This document shows positions 59,848-64,000 of a stretch of 64,000 nucleotides of DNA, one piece after another; within the stretch, counting starts at the first letter, position 1, and every line of letters starts with the position of its first letter. Under the pieces are notes generated by a model, which was not told the origin of the DNA, ran no database searches, and saw nothing but the letters and a program-made list of their open reading frames with translations. Position numbers and translations under genes: made by a program. The DNA comes from DATEOR01 sp046733475. GTDB lineage: Bacteria; Actinomycetota; Thermoleophilia; Gaiellales; Gaiellaceae. The stretch covers positions 41,630 through 105,629 of the forward strand of contig JBKPPF010000009.1 of NCBI GenBank assembly GCA_046733475.1, given 5' to 3'.

Positions 59848-60879
59848 CTAGGCCTTGGAGGGCGCTTGGATCGCGCGCTCGGCCGGCTGGCCCTGCCGCA
59901 GCTCGCGGCTTCGCTCGACCTCGGCGTTGATCTCCGCGCCGAGGAGAAGCGCGATCCCTGTCACCCAGAGCCAGGTGAGCATGACGATCACGGCCGCGAG
60001 CGAGCCCCACGCCTTGTTGTAGCTCGAGAACATCGACGTGTAGACCGCGAAGAGTCCGGACGCCAAGAGCCAGACGACCACGGCGAACACAGCTCCAGGA
60101 GTGACGAACTGCCAGCGCGGGTGGTCGATGTTCGGCCCGAGGTACAAGACGGTGGCGAAGACAGCGAGCAGGCCGACGAGCAGCACTGGCCACTGCACCA
60201 CCCACCAGAGCCAACCCATGACGCTCTCGATGTTGAGCGCGCTGCCGATCCAACCCGACATCACCGGGCCGAGGACGAGGAGACCGAAGATGAGGAGGAA
60301 CGCGACGCTCATCGCAACCACCATCTGCACGGCGACGAACCGCTGCCGCACGAAGCCACGGCTTTCGTCGCGGTCGTAGGCCCGGTTGACCGAGCGCATG
60401 AAAGCCGTCATCGCCCCCGTTGTCGTCCAGAGGGCGAGGAGGAAGCCGATCACGACCATCACGATGCTGCCGTTCTTGTTCTCGTTCATGCGGCGGAGGC
60501 TGTCCTCGAGCAGCTGCGTCGTCTGCGAGGGAGCGACAGTACCGAGCTTGTCGATGAGCGTCGAGATGGCGTCGGGGCTCGCGAACAGCGAGAAGAGACC
60601 GACCGCGACAAGCATCACGGCCGGGATGGCGAGGAACGAGTAATACGCGAGCGCGGCGGCGAGGTCGGTGATGCCGTGCCCGAGCGCCTGCTTGCCGGCT
60701 CGAATGACGATCGCCTTGTAGTCGCGAAACGAGAGGTCCGTCAGTCCGGGATCGGCGAGCTCGGTCTCGCGCCGCTCGGGCTGCGGCGCGGGGCCGTCTT
60801 TCTCCTCGTTCGAGAGGTCCGCCTCGTCGCCGGCGCGCTCGTCCTCCTCCCGCTCGAAACTCCTTTTCAGTAATCGCAT
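59848..60879 (-). CDS. YihY/BrkB-family membrane protein
   Basis: A 343-residue protein with a charged N-terminus and six helices. The family signature appears as DLAAALAYYSFLAIPAVMLV, then LALWTTTGAMTAFMRSVNRA and SLAAVIVMLTWLWVTGIALL with LLGAEINAEVER. BrkB/YihY proteins were once called ribonuclease BN; transport of small solutes is suspected. Role unknown. Confidence 0.9.
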   Translation of the reverse strand: MRLLKRSFEREEDERAGDEADLSNEEKDGPAPQPERRETELADPGLTDLSFRDYKAIVIRAGKQALGHGITDLAAALAYYSFLAIPAVMLVAVGLFSLFASPDAISTLIDKLGTVAPSQTTQLLEDSLRRMNENKNGSIVMVVIGFLLALWTTTGAMTAFMRSVNRAYDRDESRGFVRQRFVAVQMVVAMSVAFLLIFGLLVLGPVMSGWIGSALNIESVMGWLWWVVQWPVLLVGLLAVFATVLYLGPNIDHPRWQFVTPGAVFAVVVWLLASGLFAVYTSMFSSYNKAWGSLAAVIVMLTWLWVTGIALLLGAEINAEVERSRELRQGQPAERAIQAPSKA

Positions 60880-60916
60880 CCTGAATCGCTATACCCACCC
60901 GGTATCGTTTTTCCAC

Positions 60917-61000
60917 GCGGGCGTGGCGGAACTGGAAGACGCGGCGGGTTTAGGTCCCGCTGGGCTTCGGCCCTTGGAGGTTCGACTCCTCTCGCCCGCA
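60917..61000 (+). tRNA. tRNA-Leu (anticodon UAG)
   Basis: 84-nt class II tRNA: acceptor GCGGGCG with CGCCCGC, anticodon loop TTTAGGT between GCGGG and CCCGC, long variable arm (TGGGCTTCGGCCCTT) and T-loop TTCGACT. Discriminator A. Confidence 0.95.
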
Positions 61001-61104
61001 CCTACGAAGAAGGCGCTTGGCTCGTACGGGGGCTTTGGCGACGGTTGCGCGGTCGTTACGCACGCGCGGCTCCGGGGTTACCGGGCCCTCGCAGAATGCG
61101 GCCC

Positions 61105-61767
61105 ATGACCAAAAAACTCCCCCTTCTCCTCTTGATTTCTGCGCTCCTGGCCGGGTGTGGCTCCGGCGCGAGGGAGGCTGGCCCTGTGCCGACCGCGACC
61201 CCTGCCGTCGAGCCGGCCGAATCTGAGCCGGCTGCGAGCACGAGTGAGGAGGGGGAGACCAGTTCCGAGACGTCGGGCGGTGCGTCGACGGAGACCGACG
61301 CTCAACCGCCAGTCGTCTGCGAGCCGCAGAGCGGGGGCGAAGACGGGGTCTTCATGAACCTCACGGATGTGAGGGTCGGAGCCCACGACGGCTACGACCG
61401 GATCGTGTTCGAGTTCACGGAACCGAAGCCGAACCCCGCGGGGAACGGCGGGATCCCGCACTATGAGATTCGCGCGGCGAAGCCCCCGTTCACCCAGGAT
61501 CCGAGCGACATGCCGATCGAGGTCTACGGCGACTCCTTCGTCCAGCTCGTCGTGCAGGGCGCCACCGGCTACGACTTCGACGGCAATCCCACGTACGGCG
61601 GCTCGCGCGTCCTCACCCCTGGATTCGGGACCCTCGCCCAGGCTGCGCAGTCCGGCGACTTCGAGGCGACGCTCTCCTGGATCATGGGTCTCAGCCGCTC
61701 CACGTGCTGGAACGTGCAGGAGCTGCACAACCCCGACCGCCTCGTCATCGACTTCCACCACGTCTAG
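61105..61767 (+). CDS. AMIN-like domain lipoprotein
   Basis: A 220-residue lipoprotein: LLLLISALLAGCG lipobox, an acidic Ser/Thr linker, then an AMIN-like domain (LTDVRVGAHDGYDRIVFEFT, IPHYEIRAAKPPF, IEVYGDSFVQLVVQGATGYD, LQELHNPDRLVIDF-type ending VQELHNPDRLVIDFHHV). Such domains are common in actinobacterial exported proteins and are thought to bind envelope components. Confidence 0.85.
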   Translation: MTKKLPLLLLISALLAGCGSGAREAGPVPTATPAVEPAESEPAASTSEEGETSSETSGGASTETDAQPPVVCEPQSGGEDGVFMNLTDVRVGAHDGYDRIVFEFTEPKPNPAGNGGIPHYEIRAAKPPFTQDPSDMPIEVYGDSFVQLVVQGATGYDFDGNPTYGGSRVLTPGFGTLAQAAQSGDFEATLSWIMGLSRSTCWNVQELHNPDRLVIDFHHV

Positions 61768-61812
61768 GCGTGACGCCGAGACCGGCCGGAAGGCGTAAGG
61801 CCTTCTGACACA

Positions 61813-63168
61813 ATGGCCTTCGTGAAGACGAAGGTCGAAGAGCTCCCGGAAAGCCGCGTCCGCCTCGACGTCGAGGTCCCCGAGGAGGACGTCGCGCACG
61901 CGTTCGAGCACGCCGCCACGGACATGGCCGAATCGCTCCGCCTGCCCGGCTTTCGCAAGGGCAAGGCGCCCGTCCCTGTCGTCGTCGCCCGCGTGGGGCG
62001 CGAGGCCGTATGGCAGGAGGCGCTTCGGGGTCACCTCGATTCGTGGTTCTGGAGCGCTGCGGAGACCTCCGGCATCCGCCCTGTTGCGAGCCCCGAGGTC
62101 GAGTTCGACGGGCTTCCGGACGACGGCGGCACGTTCACGTTCAGCGCAACCGTCGCCGTCATGCCGAAGCCCGAGGTTGCCGACTGGACGACGCTCGAAG
62201 TTCCATTCGCGGAGGCCGAGGTGCCGGGCGAGGCCGTGGACGCGGAGCTCGACCGCCTGCGCGACACCGTCGCCGCGCTCGCTCCGGTGGAAGACCGCGC
62301 GGTTCGGGAAGGCGACACGGTCGTGGTCGACATCGTGGGCGAAGGCGTGCCCCCGCAGCGCGACTACGTCACCGAGGTCGGCGCCGACCGGCTCGTCAAC
62401 GAGATCGACGACGCGCTGCCGGGCATGGGGCGCGGAGAGACGAAGAGCGTCGACATCCAGGGCGCTGAGGGCCAGCTCCCCGTCGATGTCACCGTGAAGG
62501 AGATCAAGGAGAAGGTGCTGCCCGACGCCGACGACGAGCTCGCGCGCTCGGCGAGCGAGTTCGAGACGTTCGAGGAGCTTCGTGCCGAGATCGAGTCGCG
62601 GCTGCTCGAGCAGCTGACGGAGGAGCTCGAGATCCGCTTTCGCGAAGCGGCCGTCGACGCACTCGTGAGCGCCTCGGAGGTCGAGACCGTCGAGCCGCTC
62701 GTCGAGCGCCGCACCGCCGAGCTCTGGAGCAGCATCGCCCAGTCGCTGCAGATGCGCGGCATCTCGACGGAGACCTACCTGACCATGACCGGCCAGTCGG
62801 CCGACGAGCTCGTGGCCCGGCTTCGCGCGGAGGCCGAGCAGTCGCTCGCACGCGAGCTCGTGCTCGATGCGGCCGCTTCAAAGCTCGGCGTCGAAGTTCC
62901 CGATGAGGAGATCGACGAGCTCATCCAGAGCCAGAGCGAAGAGGGCGACGACATCGAGGAGTCGAAGCGTCTCCTGCAGGAAGACGGCGGCTACGAGCGC
63001 ATTCGCGCTGACTTGCGCCTGAAAAAGGCGCTCGACGAAATCGTCGCAGGCGTCAAGCGGATACCGGTCGAGCTCGCGGTCGCCCGCGACAAACTTTGGA
63101 CACCCGAGAAGGAGAAGGAAGGTACGAAGATGAACATTTGGACCCCAGGCAGTGAGGAGGCACGATGA
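61813..63168 (+). CDS. tig: Trigger factor
   Basis: A 451-residue ribosome-associated chaperone. The N-terminal ribosome-binding domain has LRLPGFRKGKAPVPVVVARV (FRKGKAP is the signature), then a PPIase-like middle domain (VREGDTVVVDIVGEG, region degenerate) and a long helical C-terminal domain. It precedes clpP and clpX, the usual bacterial order, with an ATGA overlap to clpP. Confidence 0.95.
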   Translation: MAFVKTKVEELPESRVRLDVEVPEEDVAHAFEHAATDMAESLRLPGFRKGKAPVPVVVARVGREAVWQEALRGHLDSWFWSAAETSGIRPVASPEVEFDGLPDDGGTFTFSATVAVMPKPEVADWTTLEVPFAEAEVPGEAVDAELDRLRDTVAALAPVEDRAVREGDTVVVDIVGEGVPPQRDYVTEVGADRLVNEIDDALPGMGRGETKSVDIQGAEGQLPVDVTVKEIKEKVLPDADDELARSASEFETFEELRAEIESRLLEQLTEELEIRFREAAVDALVSASEVETVEPLVERRTAELWSSIAQSLQMRGISTETYLTMTGQSADELVARLRAEAEQSLARELVLDAAASKLGVEVPDEEIDELIQSQSEEGDDIEESKRLLQEDGGYERIRADLRLKKALDEIVAGVKRIPVELAVARDKLWTPEKEKEGTKMNIWTPGSEEAR

Positions 63169-63773
63169 GTCCGTTGATTCCGATGGTGGTCGAGCAGACG
63201 TCGCGAGGCGAACGCGCCTTCGACATCTATTCGCGCCTGCTCAACGAGCGCATCATCTTTCTCGGCACTCCCGTGGACGACCAAATCGCCAACCTGATCG
63301 TCGCCCAGCTGATCCACCTCGAGTCCGAGGATCCGGACAAAGACATCTCGATCTACATCAACTCTCCGGGCGGATCCGTGTATGCCGGCATGGCGATCTA
63401 CGACACGATGCAGTTCATCAAGCCCGACGTGTCGACGATTTGCGTCGGCATCGCGATGTCCATGGGAGCTCTGCTCCTCGCAGGCGGAACGGACGGGAAG
63501 CGGATGGCGCTCCCGCACTCGAAGATCCTCATCCACCAGGTCTCGGCCGGGTTCCAGGGCCAGGCGACCGACATCGAGATTCAGGCTCGCGAGACGCTGA
63601 ACATGAAGCGCCTCCTCGAGGAGATCATCGCGGGGCACACAAAACAGCCTCTCGAGAAGGTGGCGAAGGACATGGAGCGCGACTACTTCATGACCGCAGC
63701 CGAGGCGAAGGACTACGGCATCATCGACAACGTGATCGCCCATCGTGGCAAGCCGCTGACCAAAGCGGCCTAG
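63165..63773 (+). CDS. clpP: ATP-dependent Clp protease proteolytic subunit
   Basis: A 202-residue serine protease with the full triad S99 (GIAMSMG), H124 (LIHQ) and D173 (MERDYFM), and the N-terminal processing region. It forms a tetradecamer that degrades proteins fed by ClpX or ClpC. ATG overlaps the tig stop (ATGA). Confidence 0.97.
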   Translation: MSPLIPMVVEQTSRGERAFDIYSRLLNERIIFLGTPVDDQIANLIVAQLIHLESEDPDKDISIYINSPGGSVYAGMAIYDTMQFIKPDVSTICVGIAMSMGALLLAGGTDGKRMALPHSKILIHQVSAGFQGQATDIEIQARETLNMKRLLEEIIAGHTKQPLEKVAKDMERDYFMTAAEAKDYGIIDNVIAHRGKPLTKAA

Positions 63774-63806
63774 CCGAGCAGCCAAAAAGGAGCTAAAAGG
63801 TAGAAG

Positions 63807-64000
63807 ATGGCCCGCGCGACCGACGGTAACGAACAGCTGCTCTGCAGCTTCTGCGGCAAGAGCCAGCGCCAGGTGAAGAAGTTGATCGCCGGCCCGGGCG
63901 TCTACATCTGCGACGAGTGCATCGATCTCTGCAACGAGATCATCGACGAGGAGCTGACCACACCGGCCCAGCTCGACCTCGACAACCTCCCGCGCCCGAA
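63807..64000 (+). CDS. clpX: ATP-dependent Clp protease ATP-binding subunit (partial, runs off window end)
   Basis: The first 64 residues: MARATDGNEQLLCSFCGKSQ, a zinc-binding domain with C13, C16, C35 and C38, then the linker to the AAA+ domain. The zinc domain dimerises and recruits substrates and adaptors. AAAGG lies before ATG 63807. It is the third gene of the tig-clpP-clpX set. Confidence 0.95.
   Translation, partial: MARATDGNEQLLCSFCGKSQRQVKKLIAGPGVYICDECIDLCNEIIDEELTTPAQLDLDNLPRP

Noticed and set aside
1..64000. CRISPR arrays
   Set aside because: No regularly spaced direct repeats were seen anywhere in the window.

Overview
The window is high-GC DNA (by eye about two thirds G+C or more, dropping visibly around 44-53 kb). 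It carries compact, often ATGA/GTGA-overlapping genes of an actinobacterial type: multi-GAF histidine kinases, trigger factor-clpP-clpX, GCS2-type YbdK, caa3-type CtaG and AMIN-like lipoproteins. Gene content and protein style suggest a soil or groundwater member of the Actinomycetota, most likely class Thermoleophilia (Gaiellales/Solirubrobacterales). That placement is inference; no rRNA is present.

Layout. 0-4.7 kb: a YbdK-type ligase overlapping a peroxiredoxin whose peroxidatic position is an in-frame UGA (read as selenocysteine), then a repeat-containing envelope protein, RidA, a serine hydrolase, a Nudix hydrolase and small proteins. 4.7-20.4 kb: thioredoxin, ileS, ispH with a structured leader, a five-GAF sensor kinase plus receiver, EamA exporter, tRNA-Pro, aldo/keto reductase, an ABC exporter, a nucleotidyltransferase-like protein and a phosphoesterase. 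20.4-30.1 kb: the most notable block. It has an APC permease, a choline-kinase-like phosphotransferase, a dimethylglycine/sarcosine dehydrogenase-like flavoprotein, then grdE-grdB-grdC-trx-grdA. These last genes encode a glycine/sarcosine/betaine reductase-type selenoenzyme. Both grdB and grdA are interrupted by UGA exactly where the families carry selenocysteine, so each is annotated here as one gene across the UGA. No grdD, selA, selB, selC or selD is visible in the window.

30-43 kb: Tag glycosylase, GMC oxidoreductase and CtaG, tRNA-Gly, a broken RTX-repeat gene, a DUF2269-like pair, a lipoprotein, an AI-2E family permease, a second receiver/kinase pair, a large membrane protein and a secreted trypsin-like protease. 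43-53 kb: an accessory, partly decayed region. It holds five paralogues of a small C-x-C-x6-C protein family in two oppositely oriented cassettes, a winged-helix regulator and several frameshifted gene remnants (nucleotidyl cyclase, DUF4232-like, RidA-like, two secreted proteins). It also holds a degenerate second copy of tRNA-Gly and a few intact small genes (SnoaL-like, SRPBCC, MOSC, Cys-rich zinc protein).

53-64 kb: core-like DNA again. It has tRNA-Arg and tRNA-His, an M50 protease with CBS domains, L,D-transpeptidase, a coiled-coil protein, lipoproteins, a multicopper oxidase, tRNA-Arg, BrkB-like membrane protein, tRNA-Leu, then tig-clpP-clpX, with clpX running off the end.

How the parts may fit: the permease, flavoprotein and Grd enzymes look like a module for uptake and breakdown of methylated glycines (betaine, dimethylglycine, sarcosine) or glycine. 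The dedicated thioredoxin would supply electrons to the reductase. Three separate UGA-selenocysteine sites mean the organism should decode selenocysteine, which can be tested by finding selA/B/C/D elsewhere in its genome.
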